DNA from: an uncultured Rikenellaceae bacterium
Lineage (GTDB): Bacteria > Bacteroidota > Bacteroidia > Bacteroidales > Rikenellaceae
NCBI GenBank assembly: GCA_946486375.1
Contig: CAMLTW010000002.1
Location: forward strand, 397,196 to 461,195
DNA length: 64,000 bases
Direction of reading: 5' to 3'
Part shown: positions 1 to 8,804 of the stretch, in pieces
Layout: every line of letters begins with the position of its first letter
How positions within the stretch are numbered: the stretch's first letter is position 1
Position numbers and translations under genes: made by a program
Notes under the pieces: model-generated
The model's input: the letters and a program-made list of their open reading frames with translations, nothing else
Told to the model about the DNA's origin: nothing
The model's database searches: none

Positions 1-363
1 GATGTTACCGGCGGTGCGCTCGGAAAGGATGTAACGGAGTTTGGCGACCTCTTTATAGAACGTCGCGGTGAACCAGGGTTTCGGGCGGCGGGAGGTCAGA
101 CCCGCCCCGATCCGGGCGTCCCGGTTTCCGAGGTTCACCCCGCGGCCGACGCCCATATCCACGAATTTGCCGTAATACTCGAAGACAAACTCCACCTTTT
201 GCATATCCCCGCCGGCATTCCACAAAACGTGGTTTACAAAACTTCGCACAAGCGCCCCCGTGGATCCGATCCGAAGGGCTACCGCCTTTTTATCCCACTC
301 TTTTATCACAATGTCGGCCCAGGCCTGCACGGTGGGACCCAGGGCCAGGACTTCGTCATTCAT
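1..363 (-). CDS. Phage neck/tail-completion-like protein (partial, 3' end off window)
   Basis: The minus frame is open from an ATG at 363 to the left edge, giving 121 residues without a stop. It overlaps the end of the preceding 147-residue gene by 8 bp, so it belongs to the same leftward late operon. The protein has an early helical segment (residues 8-45), a VDMGVGRG motif near residue 71 and a KPWFTATFY stretch near residue 96. This layout resembles HK97-gp10-like or tail-completion proteins of Bacteroidales phages. That assignment is inferred from position (portal, connectors, then this gene) and general look. The C-terminus is not visible. Confidence 0.6.
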   Translation of the reverse strand, partial: MNDEVLALGPTVQAWADIVIKEWDKKAVALRIGSTGALVRSFVNHVLWNAGGDMQKVEFVFEYYGKFVDMGVGRGVNLGNRDARIGAGLTSRRPKPWFTATFYKEVAKLRYILSERTAGNI

Positions 364-799
364 GGTCGCGCGTCATCGTGAAACTGAATCCGTATCCGTA
401 GCAGAGCATTCCGACCGGGCCGATGGATGAATACGTGACCCGGGCAGCGTCCAGCCCGTAGCAGGGACCGGTGATGTCGGATGCATCGGCCCGCATCCGC
501 CTTATCAGCGCTTCCCCCATTTGGAAGGTTTCCTGCATGATCCGGGCTATGCGGTCCATATCTTCGGGCCGGTCGCCGACCGTATCCAGCACGTAGAAGG
601 TGTGATAGCTCTCGGTGGTGTGTGCGGTCAGGACATTTAGTATGCCGTCCGCTCCGACCTCGACGGCCAGGCAGGGAAAGCGGGTTTCCCGGATGGAGCG
701 GGCCAGCTCCTCCAGGCGGGAAAGGCCCGTTACGCGGTACACGTTGGGAATGCCGCATCCGGGGGCCGCCTCCCGAAAATATTCGTAGGCACGGAACAT
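356..799 (-). CDS. Phage head-tail connector-region protein, unknown
   Basis: A 147-residue protein starting at an ATG (799), 3 bp after the stop of the upstream gene. It reads like a small soluble alpha/beta protein with no signal peptide or membrane segment. The N-terminus is MFRAYEYFREAAPG and the middle has a regular strand-helix pattern (LAVEVGADGIL, YHTFYVLDTVGDRPEDMD). Between the portal module and the tail genes, such small proteins are usually neck or adaptor components; this is inference from synteny. I do not recognise a specific family. Confidence 0.6.
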   Translation of the reverse strand: MFRAYEYFREAAPGCGIPNVYRVTGLSRLEELARSIRETRFPCLAVEVGADGILNVLTAHTTESYHTFYVLDTVGDRPEDMDRIARIMQETFQMGEALIRRMRADASDITGPCYGLDAARVTYSSIGPVGMLCYGYGFSFTMTRDHE

Positions 800-802
800 A
801 GG

Positions 803-1576
803 TCACTTTTTTTGGCTGTTTTTGATTTTGAGGTTCAGCTCGTAGAAGGCCTCGTGAACGTCCAGACGCTTGATGGCGTCGTTGTCGGCCACCCGGCCGT
901 CGTTCAGGCTCGAAAGAAGGCCCAGCAGTACCTCGTCGCCCGGAAGTGCCGGCGCCTCGCCTTCGGAGGTGGAAAACACATACGGATATTTTTTCATAAG
1001 CGCCTGCTTTGCCCCGCAGAACCACAAGAGAACGGCGCTCAGTTGCCACACCGGAAGATAGGACAGTCGACCCGCTTCCTTCTCCAGTCGGTCCGGATCG
1101 AACAAGCGGCGGGGATAGAGGGAAGCGGTCAGCATCCGCAGGGCATGGGGGTTCTTCGTTCGAAGGTAAGCCCCGCAGGCGGCCTCCGCTGTCATGTACT
1201 GCTCCAGGGTGATGCCGTAAAACCGGCTGTCGGGGGTGGAATAGCCGTCCAGCGGCGGGGCCTGCATCGGTCCCGGATCTCCGACTACCCATTTCAGGGC
1301 CGAGGCGATGGCGGCCATGTGCTCGGCGTTTAAAAGCACGTTCCCGTGGGTGCGGTGGTAGTACATATACATAATTTCCCCGTCCCGTTGTCGGGTGCCG
1401 CGGGGCTTCAGGTCGGAGAACTCCGCTCCCAGCCGCAGCAGCATTTCGGGTTCAGTTACGCCCAGGCTAAAATAGTAGGCGATCCGAAGCACCTGCTGCC
1501 CGGTCAAATCACCCCAGCCGGTGGGCAAGGTCAACGGCAGGGCCTGCAATACCGCGTTTTTCTTTGTCTTTTTCAT
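803..1576 (-). CDS. Phage structural-module protein, unknown (257 aa)
   Basis: A 257-residue protein whose ATG overlaps the TGA of the upstream gene (ATGA), indicating translational coupling. It is mainly helical, with a basic N-terminus (MKKTKKN) and a basic C-terminus (KIKNSQKK). No signal peptide, transmembrane segment or catalytic motif is visible. It lies two genes after the portal, so a connector or tail-assembly role is possible, but that is positional inference only. Confidence 0.6.
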   Translation of the reverse strand: MKKTKKNAVLQALPLTLPTGWGDLTGQQVLRIAYYFSLGVTEPEMLLRLGAEFSDLKPRGTRQRDGEIMYMYYHRTHGNVLLNAEHMAAIASALKWVVGDPGPMQAPPLDGYSTPDSRFYGITLEQYMTAEAACGAYLRTKNPHALRMLTASLYPRRLFDPDRLEKEAGRLSYLPVWQLSAVLLWFCGAKQALMKKYPYVFSTSEGEAPALPGDEVLLGLLSSLNDGRVADNDAIKRLDVHEAFYELNLKIKNSQKK

Positions 1577-2397
1577 AACATAACATAGATTGAGCCTTGT
1601 TCCGGTTTCCGGGCAGCGGCCTGCAGAAGACGCCGGTAAAGGGCTGAATTTTCAAAGGCGGGGAAGTTCTCCGGGTTCGCCTCCAGCGCTTCGCGCACCC
1701 GGCAGAGGGCCGATTCTCCCGCCGGCGCATCCCCGTTAAAGAAACTCCCTACGGCCATCCGCAAATCCTCTATAATCTCCCCATTGGCCGCGGACAGCTC
1801 CCCGGCCTGCACCTGGTCGATGATTTGACGGGATAGCTCCCGCGAAATCCGCGGTTCGATGTGTTGCAGGATGATCCGGCGGATGGAGGGTTGCGCCTCC
1901 ATGTAATTGACGTATCCCCCGGCAAAGGAGGAATAGAGGCGGAAAGTGCGCAAAGACGGAAAGAAGGAAAAGGCCGTCGCGGTTCCGGCCGGGCTTCCCT
2001 GCCACCGGTCGCGGTGTTGGGGAAGCTGCAGGGACTCGACCAAGTGTTCCAACGCCCGGTTCAGATTCTCCCCCATGGCTGCCGTCAGGGCCGCCACCCG
2101 ATCCCGCGATGCCGGGGCCAGGGTGTCGCTGGCGACGACGGCAAAACCGTTGTCCGTTTCCAAAACGTCCATCATGGGGATAGCCAGCAAGTACGCCTTA
2201 TAGGCCAGGGCAAGCCGGGTTTGAAGGAAAAGCGGCGATGTGCGCTCCATGGCTTCGATTTCCTCCAGCCATTCCTGCCCGATGATCCGGCCGGCAAGCC
2301 ACACCCGCGCGTCCTCGATGGGTTGCAGGTACTTATCCAGGGAATTTCCCGCGACGGTCGGTATCAGCGACCGGAAGGTTTCAATGTCTTCTATCAT
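1573..2397 (-). CDS. DUF6712-like phage protein downstream of portal
   Basis: A 274-residue, largely helical protein that starts at an ATG overlapping the portal stop codon (ATGA) and ends in an ATGA overlap with the next gene. It opens with MIEDIETFRSLIPTV and has long helices around residues 50-90 and 120-150. It resembles the DUF6712 proteins that follow portal genes in Bacteroidota prophages; I matched this from memory. The function is unproven, and a connector or structural role is likely from position. Tight coupling to the portal suggests co-production with it. Confidence 0.55.
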   Translation of the reverse strand: MIEDIETFRSLIPTVAGNSLDKYLQPIEDARVWLAGRIIGQEWLEEIEAMERTSPLFLQTRLALAYKAYLLAIPMMDVLETDNGFAVVASDTLAPASRDRVAALTAAMGENLNRALEHLVESLQLPQHRDRWQGSPAGTATAFSFFPSLRTFRLYSSFAGGYVNYMEAQPSIRRIILQHIEPRISRELSRQIIDQVQAGELSAANGEIIEDLRMAVGSFFNGDAPAGESALCRVREALEANPENFPAFENSALYRRLLQAAARKPEQGSIYVML

Positions 2398-3740
2398 GGC
2401 TCGATGTTGGTTTTCTTGCCGGATTTATCCGCATCCAGCGTGGTGAAGATGTGTTCGGGAACGGCGAATACCAGGTTCACCGGCCAGCGGTTGTAGCGTT
2501 TTATAAGGTTCAGCGGCTTTAGCAGCCGATCCCGGAAGGGACGCATCATCGACTGCTTGATGTTGAACAGCTCGCGTTTGTCGGACCCCCCCAGCGACCC
2601 CTTGCTTTTTCCGGGGGTGGCCCCGATCAGGTTCGGATGCACGCCCATGGCATAGGATATGATGTTGCTGGCTTCTTCTGCATCTTCCAGGTATTCGCCC
2701 CCCTCGATGGCCGGCTTGATGGTCTCGATTTGTACGTAACGGTCCTCAAATGGTTTCGTTCCCCCGCAAGGGATGTTTTTCTTGGTCGAAACCATTCCGC
2801 CGCCCTTACCTCCGTCACCGGTTAGAAAATCCAGAATCTTGCGGATCTCCCGCTCCTGGATCTCCTTTTCCCGCTCCTTATCCCCCGCTTGGATGTTCTC
2901 CTTCCGGGCCATATCCTTCCAAAACTCGTCCGAAATGTAGATGATGTAGCGCACCGACAGGTGATTTTTTATCAGGGCTTTCTTGAAGGCCGGAAGCATC
3001 ACGGAAAGGTCGTACCATCCGCTTCGGAAAATGGACCACCAGTAGGGGTGGGAATAATACGTTCGGCCCGGTGTCGGCATAGTGACCTGAAGCACGAAAC
3101 GGCGGGACCGGTCGCCGGCAGCCATCAGATCGGTCAGGTGTTGCAGTGTGTGGTAGCGGCTTAGAACTGGGGTAAGGGTGAACTTTCCGTTTTTGGGCGA
3201 TCCGTTTTCCCATTCGGCGTAGTAGTGCCGGGTGATTTCCCGGTCGTTCGGCCCCATCGATCCCCACCGGCTGTACACGGCTTCCAGATGTCGGAGACCG
3301 GTTATTTTTTTGCCGTCTGCACTCAAGATGATTTCGGGGAAGACGTTGAAAAAGGCCATCATATCCGAGAGCTGTTCCAGGAAATACCCGTCGATGTCGT
3401 TGTCCTCGAAAAAGTCAAGCACTTCCGCTGTCGTGCATTCGATGTAGCGCACCGCGCCTTCCTCATCCACGACTCTCATCATCGGTTTAATACCCTGCGC
3501 GTACCCCACCTGAATGTTGTAGAGAAGATTGGGGGATACGATGTCATTCGCGCCGATTTTCTCCAGAACGCGGGCCGGCAGGTCGTTGTCCCGCCCCCAG
3601 GGAGCGACCTTTTTTCCTTCGACCACTACCGGCGTGTCGGCCGTATTGAAAATATCGGCGCTCCCTTCCGAAAGGGCGACCACCGCAGCAGTATCGGGCG
3701 CATAGGCCAGGCGCTCGGTAATAAATTCAAGGCCGTTCAT
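2394..3740 (-). CDS. Phage portal protein
   Basis: A 448-residue protein with the look of a portal, the dodecameric ring through which DNA enters the capsid. The N-terminal part carries a PWGRDNDLPARVLEKI segment. The C-terminal third has the portal-typical GVHPNLIGATPGKSKGSLGG stretch followed by a basic helix (MRPFRDRLLKPLNLIKRYN), equivalent to the stem and crown region. It sits downstream of the terminase and the D12 methyltransferase, as expected for a packaging module with a cargo gene inserted. It overlaps both neighbours by ATGA junctions. The length is normal for this family. Confidence 0.8.
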   Translation of the reverse strand: MNGLEFITERLAYAPDTAAVVALSEGSADIFNTADTPVVVEGKKVAPWGRDNDLPARVLEKIGANDIVSPNLLYNIQVGYAQGIKPMMRVVDEEGAVRYIECTTAEVLDFFEDNDIDGYFLEQLSDMMAFFNVFPEIILSADGKKITGLRHLEAVYSRWGSMGPNDREITRHYYAEWENGSPKNGKFTLTPVLSRYHTLQHLTDLMAAGDRSRRFVLQVTMPTPGRTYYSHPYWWSIFRSGWYDLSVMLPAFKKALIKNHLSVRYIIYISDEFWKDMARKENIQAGDKEREKEIQEREIRKILDFLTGDGGKGGGMVSTKKNIPCGGTKPFEDRYVQIETIKPAIEGGEYLEDAEEASNIISYAMGVHPNLIGATPGKSKGSLGGSDKRELFNIKQSMMRPFRDRLLKPLNLIKRYNRWPVNLVFAVPEHIFTTLDADKSGKKTNIEP

Positions 3741-3961
3741 AGGTAGACCTCCTCTCCGTTGACTTCGACGATGGTAACGCGGTTGATTTTGCGAACCTCA
3801 CCCGACTCGCATAGTTTGACGTTCATGGTGGATCCGCGCGAATAGAAGGAAGAACACACGCATCGGGGAAGGTGGACTACCTCTCCGTCGGTAGCCACAA
3901 AACGAAGGGAAAATTCCCCGTGCCGGACGATTTCATGCAAGTGAGACAAGTGCATAGCCAT
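3737..3961 (-). CDS. Small phage protein upstream of portal
   Basis: A 74-residue protein starting MAMHLSHLHEIVRHG; the first ATG (3961) is used here, and the third codon is also ATG. Its stop overlaps the portal start (ATGA), so it is coupled to the portal. Beta-strand-rich pattern with two Cys close together (RCVCSSF). No family recognised. It is the first gene of the post-methyltransferase part of the late operon. Confidence 0.55.
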   Translation of the reverse strand: MAMHLSHLHEIVRHGEFSLRFVATDGEVVHLPRCVCSSFYSRGSTMNVKLCESGEVRKINRVTIVEVNGEEVYL

Positions 3962-4225
3962 GGTTGAATCTTTACCACAAGGATAGCGAAACCGGCCGGC
4001 GGTTTAAAGGACAAGGCGGGACCCCGAAAGAAGGGGTTCCGCCCAGGTGAAGGGGAGGGAGAGGCCCCCCGGCATATTGCGTACCCGGCGGGGGCGTAAT
4101 TACAAAAACCGCCGAGGGCGGCGCGGGGTTTCGGGGCGCAAAAAGGGAATATTTTCGCGTTTTTCGCTGTTTAATTTTTTACAAAACAGCAGGTTTTTAA
4201 AAAATAAATGCGAATGGGCGGATAG
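3962..4225 (-). other. Non-coding spacer downstream of D12 methyltransferase
   Basis: 264 bp with no convincing gene in either direction. It holds a small imperfect hairpin near 4168-4193 (GCTGTTT / AAACAGC arms around an AT-rich loop) that could end the methyltransferase transcript or lead into the portal operon. A GC-rich block (4020-4140) and an AT-rich block (4140-4210) meet here, giving an abrupt change of composition beside the methyltransferase gene. Confidence 0.4.
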
Positions 4226-5083
4226 TCATCTGTGTTTGTAGAGCATCATATCCAGATACCGCGAACTGTAATTCAACTGTGCAGAACAGGTACGAACCTC
4301 GGCCCCATCGAAAGGATTTCGGAAGCCCGGATTATCGGAAAGCCACCGGCAAAGGTCTACAATAGCACTTTTTCCAGAGGTGAAATAAATATAATTACTC
4401 CCCTGCAATACCTTCAAAACGTCCAGGTAGTCCCGCAGTTTCCAGTATTGATCCGAATTATAGGTGGACGTGTCGGTCGAAAGATAGGGAGGGTCCAAAA
4501 CGAATAAGACGCCTTCCTGCCCCTGGTAGTAGGTAAACAATTCCTGGTAATGGTATTTACAAATAACCAGTCCGTCCAGGTATCCGGCTGCGTTGTAATC
4601 ATGGGAAATGAACCGGTTATAAAATCCTTCCTTCTGGAAGGCCGACCAGGTGGTCGCGTACCTGCCGGAAAATAAGAGTGAAGCCGAAAGGGTGATGTAA
4701 TCGACAAAGCCGGCATTTTCCGCCTTTTCAACCGCCTCAAGAATGCGAGAGCGGTAAGTATCCACTATTTTGGCCTCTTTCGGTAAATGGGCCGCAAACG
4801 GGCGAATTTCAGAGAGCAGCGCATTGGTGCGATCTATGTTTTGCAGGCGGATGTGGTAGTCGTCATAATCGTTGTAGACGACCGTTAAATTGGGATACAG
4901 CCGTTTTGCCACGTGCGACAGTAGCCCGGATCCGCCGAACAAATCCACCAGGGTATGAATTTCGTTTCCCTCAACAAATTCTTTCAGCGCCTTTTGGTAT
5001 TCGGTCAAAAACCGGTGTTTCTGCCCCTGAAACGGCAGGGGCGCCGTTTTAAAAGTGGTTCTTCTTTCTTGTTTGTGTGTCAT
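4226..5083 (-). CDS. D12-class N6-adenine DNA methyltransferase (Dam-like)
   Basis: A 285-residue SAM-dependent methyltransferase that should modify adenine in a short DNA site. Motif I (VDLFGGSGLLSHVAK, SAM binding) is near residue 43, and the catalytic DPPY is in VLDPPYLSTDTSTYNSDQYW near residue 198. This N-to-C order is typical of D12/Dam enzymes. The gene is more AT-rich than the terminase and portal around it and is isolated by a strong inverted repeat upstream and a 264-bp spacer downstream. It therefore looks like a cargo (moron) gene inserted between terminase and portal. Likely role: protection against host restriction or epigenetic control of the phage (inference). The recognition site cannot be read from sequence. 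Confidence 0.85.
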   Translation of the reverse strand: MTHKQERRTTFKTAPLPFQGQKHRFLTEYQKALKEFVEGNEIHTLVDLFGGSGLLSHVAKRLYPNLTVVYNDYDDYHIRLQNIDRTNALLSEIRPFAAHLPKEAKIVDTYRSRILEAVEKAENAGFVDYITLSASLLFSGRYATTWSAFQKEGFYNRFISHDYNAAGYLDGLVICKYHYQELFTYYQGQEGVLFVLDPPYLSTDTSTYNSDQYWKLRDYLDVLKVLQGSNYIYFTSGKSAIVDLCRWLSDNPGFRNPFDGAEVRTCSAQLNYSSRYLDMMLYKHR

Positions 5084-5120
5084 TGTATGTGTTGATTTAA
5101 AAAATGGTTATCTTTGGGAA

Positions 5121-5182
5121 GCCAAAAAGGAAATACCCCCGCAAGGCCTTAGCCTTCGGCGTGGGGGTATTTCCTTTTTGGC
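5121..5182 (-). terminator. Long perfect inverted repeat between terminase and methyltransferase
   Basis: Two 20-bp arms (5121-5140 and 5163-5182) are exact reverse complements, separated by 22 bases that contain a second short hairpin (AAGGC / GCCTT). The arms carry C-rich then A/T-rich blocks, so the RNA hairpin on either strand is followed by a T-rich stretch within the arm. It sits after the terminase stop (5234) and before the methyltransferase start (5083). A bidirectional terminator is the simplest reading. Confidence 0.7.
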
Positions 5183-5233
5183 GATTGTGAAATCCTCGAA
5201 GTTCTTTACAGACGAAAACGCCGGAGGCTTTTT

Positions 5234-6853
5234 CTATCCGGAGTAAACCGAAACACCACCGAAGATGGACGAGCCGGTGTACGGGTACTTCTGCATTCCG
5301 ATGAACAGAGTGTCCCAGGCGTCCGTGCCGTCGGTGCGGTACTCCATCCGGTCTTCCTCGGTTTCGGCGTATTTTTCACCCCGTTTGTCTTTTTCCCATC
5401 CATTCGGCCCGATCCGGACCCCGGCCGAGCGCATGGCAATTAGGAGGGCCTCGTTGTTCGGTTCGTTAATCTTCACCCGCAGATAGCCGTCTACCCCCTT
5501 CAAAGCCTCATCTATCATGTGGTACTTCTCCGCATGGCGCATCGGCTGGCCGATGTATGTGCGTTCGACCCGCCAGCCTTTTTTGGTGAACTCGTCGGTG
5601 ACGGTAGCGGCAAAATCCATATCGTTGACGGCGTAATTCGACCCCAGGGCGGTCGAATCGTAATAGTAAACCACCTCCCGGCAGTCGTGAAAGCGGTAAT
5701 AGTTGCAGAAATCGTCCACCAGCTCCCGCAGTTTCCGCTCGTACTTTACAAAAAAGGTCTTGAGCGTCCGCATTTCATCCCCGGCCTGCTGACCGCAGGC
5801 CAACCAGTTGATGTTCGCATTGTAGTCAAAGGCGATACAAAGCGGCTGCCCCGGGATCAGGTCCGCGTCCTGGCGGCAGTCCTCCGCCTGTGCCGTTTTG
5901 AAATCGTATCCGATGATCTCCAGGCGGGCGTTATCGAAGGCCGTATACAGGTGAGAATCCCGAAGGCCCGAATAAAATCCGCCCTGGAGCTTGCCCGGTT
6001 TGATACAAAGAATAGAGGTCAGAAATACGAGCGGGGGCAAATCCCGCTTCATTTGCCGGATGTACCGCTCGCCGAGCAGTAGCACGTTTTCAATGGAGGA
6101 GCATTCTTTGTAATAGACGGCATGTCGGCGAAGTTGGGCCAGGGTCTTGCGGTAATAAGCCAGGGCCTTTACCGTGTAAGTGTTCGGTTCTTTTTCGTGG
6201 GACAGGCGCCATATTTCGGCCAGCGTCACTTTGATGGCCTCGATAATCTCCGGGGTGGATTTCTGTTCATAGTTCAAGAACCACGAGCCGCGCTTTGACG
6301 TTGGCATATCGGATGTGAAAAGCATCGAATTTAACCAGGGGCAATCCCTCCAGGGACCCGGGAAGCCTCCGTTTGCCGGAAAAGTCTCGTCTTTGAGTTT
6401 CTCGAAACTTAGAAACTTCGCTTCATCTCCCATCACGTATTGAAGTGTCAGGGAGTTGGACGAGCCGGGCACGTCCTGGGAAATCAGATGCCACACGCTG
6501 CCGTTGTACCAGGAAACCACCCGGTCATACGAGAGCGGTTCCCGCACCGGTTTGGCAAAACCGGCACTTTTCGGAGGCCGTATCCCCACGTAATAGTGCA
6601 GGTTTCGTTTATAGCCCATGTCCTCCAGCGCGGCCAGGGTGCCGGGCAGGGTCCGCGTCAGCGCCTGCTGGAAGGTGGCGCATACGATTCCACCGGCGGA
6701 ACCGGGCATGTGCTGCGTGTTTCGGAGAATCCAGGGAGCATTCCCCCCGTGTGTTTTCCCCGTCCGGCGCCCCCAGACAAGAATAGCGGTATGGGGGGCC
6801 ACGTGGTATAGCTCCAGTTGGGGATCGTTCATGTAGAGACGTCTATTTTCCAT
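5234..6853 (-). CDS. Phage terminase large subunit
   Basis: A 539-residue DNA-packaging motor. The N-terminal ATPase domain has a Walker A-like VWGRRTGKTHG near residue 27. The C-terminal RNase H-like nuclease domain begins at PLCIAFDYNANINWLACGQQ (first catalytic Asp, near residue 341); further acidic residues follow in VVYYYDSTALGSNY. The start overlaps the small-subunit gene by 11 bp. Length and domain order are normal for large terminases that cleave concatemers and drive DNA into procapsids. Confidence 0.85.
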   Translation of the reverse strand: MENRRLYMNDPQLELYHVAPHTAILVWGRRTGKTHGGNAPWILRNTQHMPGSAGGIVCATFQQALTRTLPGTLAALEDMGYKRNLHYYVGIRPPKSAGFAKPVREPLSYDRVVSWYNGSVWHLISQDVPGSSNSLTLQYVMGDEAKFLSFEKLKDETFPANGGFPGPWRDCPWLNSMLFTSDMPTSKRGSWFLNYEQKSTPEIIEAIKVTLAEIWRLSHEKEPNTYTVKALAYYRKTLAQLRRHAVYYKECSSIENVLLLGERYIRQMKRDLPPLVFLTSILCIKPGKLQGGFYSGLRDSHLYTAFDNARLEIIGYDFKTAQAEDCRQDADLIPGQPLCIAFDYNANINWLACGQQAGDEMRTLKTFFVKYERKLRELVDDFCNYYRFHDCREVVYYYDSTALGSNYAVNDMDFAATVTDEFTKKGWRVERTYIGQPMRHAEKYHMIDEALKGVDGYLRVKINEPNNEALLIAMRSAGVRIGPNGWEKDKRGEKYAETEEDRMEYRTDGTDAWDTLFIGMQKYPYTGSSIFGGVSVYSG

Positions 6854-7418
6854 CCCTCACTTTCACTTCTTCGTACTCCGTTTCCGGAAGGTCGATATAC
6901 TTGCGCTTGATTTTCTCGACAAAGGCCCGCGCCCCTTCCCGGGGTTCCGGAAGTCCTAAAATCTTCGGGTCGTTCAGGTACTCGACAGGGGCGGGGATGA
7001 TTTCCTCCCACGGGATGGGGTCCTGCTCTTCCTGGTCCAGTCGGGTATACTTCGCCAATTTATCAGCGGCCATAATCATTTCCTTCAGCTTCCCTTTTTC
7101 TTCAGCCAGGGCCAGGGCGTCCTTGAGCTTTTCTACGACAAGGTAGCGGATCCATTGTTTTTCCGAAGACCGGATTTTCCCCAGCATCATTTCCGTGGTG
7201 GAAATATCCCGGTAGGCTTGAGCTATTGAGGTGATCCCGAAAGAATTTTTCAGAAATTCGGCTACCTCCCGGTTTGTGATGTGCGGCTTCTCTAATTTCA
7301 AAGTGAAAATGGCTCGGTAGCGCATAAGCTGGTCGCGCTCCTGGTCGGTCAAAACAAGCGTGTCCGCATCGTCGAACAGGTGATCCCGAAACTTTTCTAT
7401 GGTGCTGGGCTTGGGCAT
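6843..7418 (-). CDS. Putative terminase small subunit
   Basis: A 191-residue protein directly upstream of, and overlapping, the large terminase gene. A helix-turn-helix-like region at residues 45-85 (HITNREVAEFLKNSFGITS) fits a small terminase that recognises the packaging site. The C-terminal part is acidic and charged (EEQDPIPWEEI, PETEYEEV), as in small subunits that contact the large subunit. The assignment rests on position and the HTH-like pattern. Confidence 0.65.
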   Translation of the reverse strand: MPKPSTIEKFRDHLFDDADTLVLTDQERDQLMRYRAIFTLKLEKPHITNREVAEFLKNSFGITSIAQAYRDISTTEMMLGKIRSSEKQWIRYLVVEKLKDALALAEEKGKLKEMIMAADKLAKYTRLDQEEQDPIPWEEIIPAPVEYLNDPKILGLPEPREGARAFVEKIKRKYIDLPETEYEEVKVRDGK

Positions 7419-7424
7419 AGATTT

Positions 7425-8114
7425 TTACAGAAGAAGACCGTACCGTTTGAGTATTTCGGCGTTCTTGCCGAATCCGCCCCCGGAAGCTATCACGATGTCC
7501 ACCGACCGATGCAACCGTGCCTTCAGCTCGTCGATCCGCTCCGGATCCGTGGCCTTGACCAGCAGTCCCAGATTGCGTGTGATGGCAGCGCGGGCAGATA
7601 CCAGCGCTTTGGGGTCGGTCGTGGGCGAAGAAGCGGCCGCGCTTTCCTCGTCCGGCAGGATTCCGTCGTTGTGCCAGCGGTCGATGATTCCCCAGCAGGC
7701 CACGCGGCGGGCTTCCATCTCGACCAGTTCCCGCCGCAGGGCGGCCCGCGCGGAATCGGAAGCGGCCAGCTTCATTTTTTCATGCCAGGCCCGCATTTTT
7801 TTGTAAAGCTCGCACACCTCCAGGTAGATCGTTTTGACGGACTGGGGCATGTCGTCCACGCGGATCCCGCCCGCGTACGCCCCTTTCAACCGCTCTTGGG
7901 GCTTTTCCGGCAGGGCCGGTACCGACAAGGGCGAAGCGGCGACCGGTGAACAGCCGCCCAGGGCGATTTTCTCCAGTTCGTAGCGAAGTTTGGCCCGGTC
8001 ACGTTTTCGGGTCAAATACCCCTCGATGTGTTTGTTCCGGCTGTGTTTTCTAAACAGCTCAATCCCTTCCTCGAAAGAGCGGTTTTCCTTCAGCCAGGTT
8101 TTAATTTTGTCCAT
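7425..8114 (-). CDS. Phage protein upstream of terminase, unknown
   Basis: A 229-residue, mainly helical, charged protein. It opens with an amphipathic N-terminal helix (MDKIKTWLKENRSFEEGIELF) and has a helical region around residues 85-140. It ends 6 bp before the terminase small-subunit gene and starts just after a terminator-like hairpin, so it probably begins a separate terminase transcript. I do not recognise the family. A packaging-accessory role is plausible by position only. Confidence 0.55.
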   Translation of the reverse strand: MDKIKTWLKENRSFEEGIELFRKHSRNKHIEGYLTRKRDRAKLRYELEKIALGGCSPVAASPLSVPALPEKPQERLKGAYAGGIRVDDMPQSVKTIYLEVCELYKKMRAWHEKMKLAASDSARAALRRELVEMEARRVACWGIIDRWHNDGILPDEESAAASSPTTDPKALVSARAAITRNLGLLVKATDPERIDELKARLHRSVDIVIASGGGFGKNAEILKRYGLLL

Positions 8115-8132
8115 ATTCCACGGTAAAAAGAA

Positions 8133-8155
8133 AAAAGGGGGACCGGCCCCCTTTT
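8133..8155 (-). terminator. Intrinsic terminator inside the structural module
   Basis: A 9-bp stem (AAAAGGGGG / CCCCCTTTT, arms 8133-8141 and 8147-8155) with a 5-base loop. Read leftward it is followed by a T-rich tract with one interruption. It lies 10 bp after the stop of the 205-residue protein and before the 229-residue gene, so it can separate capsid-level expression from terminase-level expression. Confidence 0.75.
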
Positions 8156-8165
8156 GGTTAAACGA

Positions 8166-8783
8166 TTATGCGCCGGGGTTTTCGGGCGGCGTTGCTCCCG
8201 CCGGGGTGAATACCCCCGTTCCGCAGTTGAGCGTTCCATCCGGGAGCGGTAGAATACCCACATAGCGCGGTAAAGCGTAGTAGTCCGGAGCGGTTACCTC
8301 AATAGTGAGGCCTTTATCCGACCCTGGTTTATCCCCCGATGTTCCTTTGATGTTTACCTCGGGATCCATGTGCTCGGCTCCGATGACCACATAAGCTATC
8401 TTTCCCCCTGCCTCGTAGTGGGGAACTATGAAAATCCCGTTGGAATTGATATTTGCATTTGCAAAATCAATCCCTTCGTCGTTCATGTCGGGGTAAGACA
8501 GGGAAAGTTTGTTCTTATACACTCGATGATCTTTCCCGCCATCGGGTTCAAATTCGGCTTTCCCTACGCCTTGCGTGGAGTAGATGGAAATGGCCGTTCG
8601 TCCTTCTACGAACTCAAAATCCCCTTCAAAGGTGACGGCTTCGGCCGCGGAGGTCGGGGCGGCTTTCATCTTAGGCCAGGCCTTGATGTCGCCCTTGCGG
8701 CAGAAATATGCCTTGGACAAAATCCCTGACGGATTGGACAGACCACTATCCCAGGTCAGGTTTGCAAGTGTGCGTAATGACAT
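8166..8783 (-). CDS. Phage structural protein downstream of major capsid (205 aa)
   Basis: A 205-residue beta-rich protein beginning MSLRTLANLTWDSG, 21 bp after the major capsid gene. Features include a FEGDFEFVEGRTAISIYSTQ segment, many short strands and no signal peptide. The C-terminal end is Gly/Pro-rich (FTPAGATPPENPGA). Encoded next to the capsid gene and sharing a terminator with it, it is likely abundant in the particle: a decoration, head-fibre or tail-tube protein. I cannot choose between these from sequence. Confidence 0.6.
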   Translation of the reverse strand: MSLRTLANLTWDSGLSNPSGILSKAYFCRKGDIKAWPKMKAAPTSAAEAVTFEGDFEFVEGRTAISIYSTQGVGKAEFEPDGGKDHRVYKNKLSLSYPDMNDEGIDFANANINSNGIFIVPHYEAGGKIAYVVIGAEHMDPEVNIKGTSGDKPGSDKGLTIEVTAPDYYALPRYVGILPLPDGTLNCGTGVFTPAGATPPENPGA

Positions 8784-8804
8784 AGTGTAGAATTTTTTAC
8801 GGTT

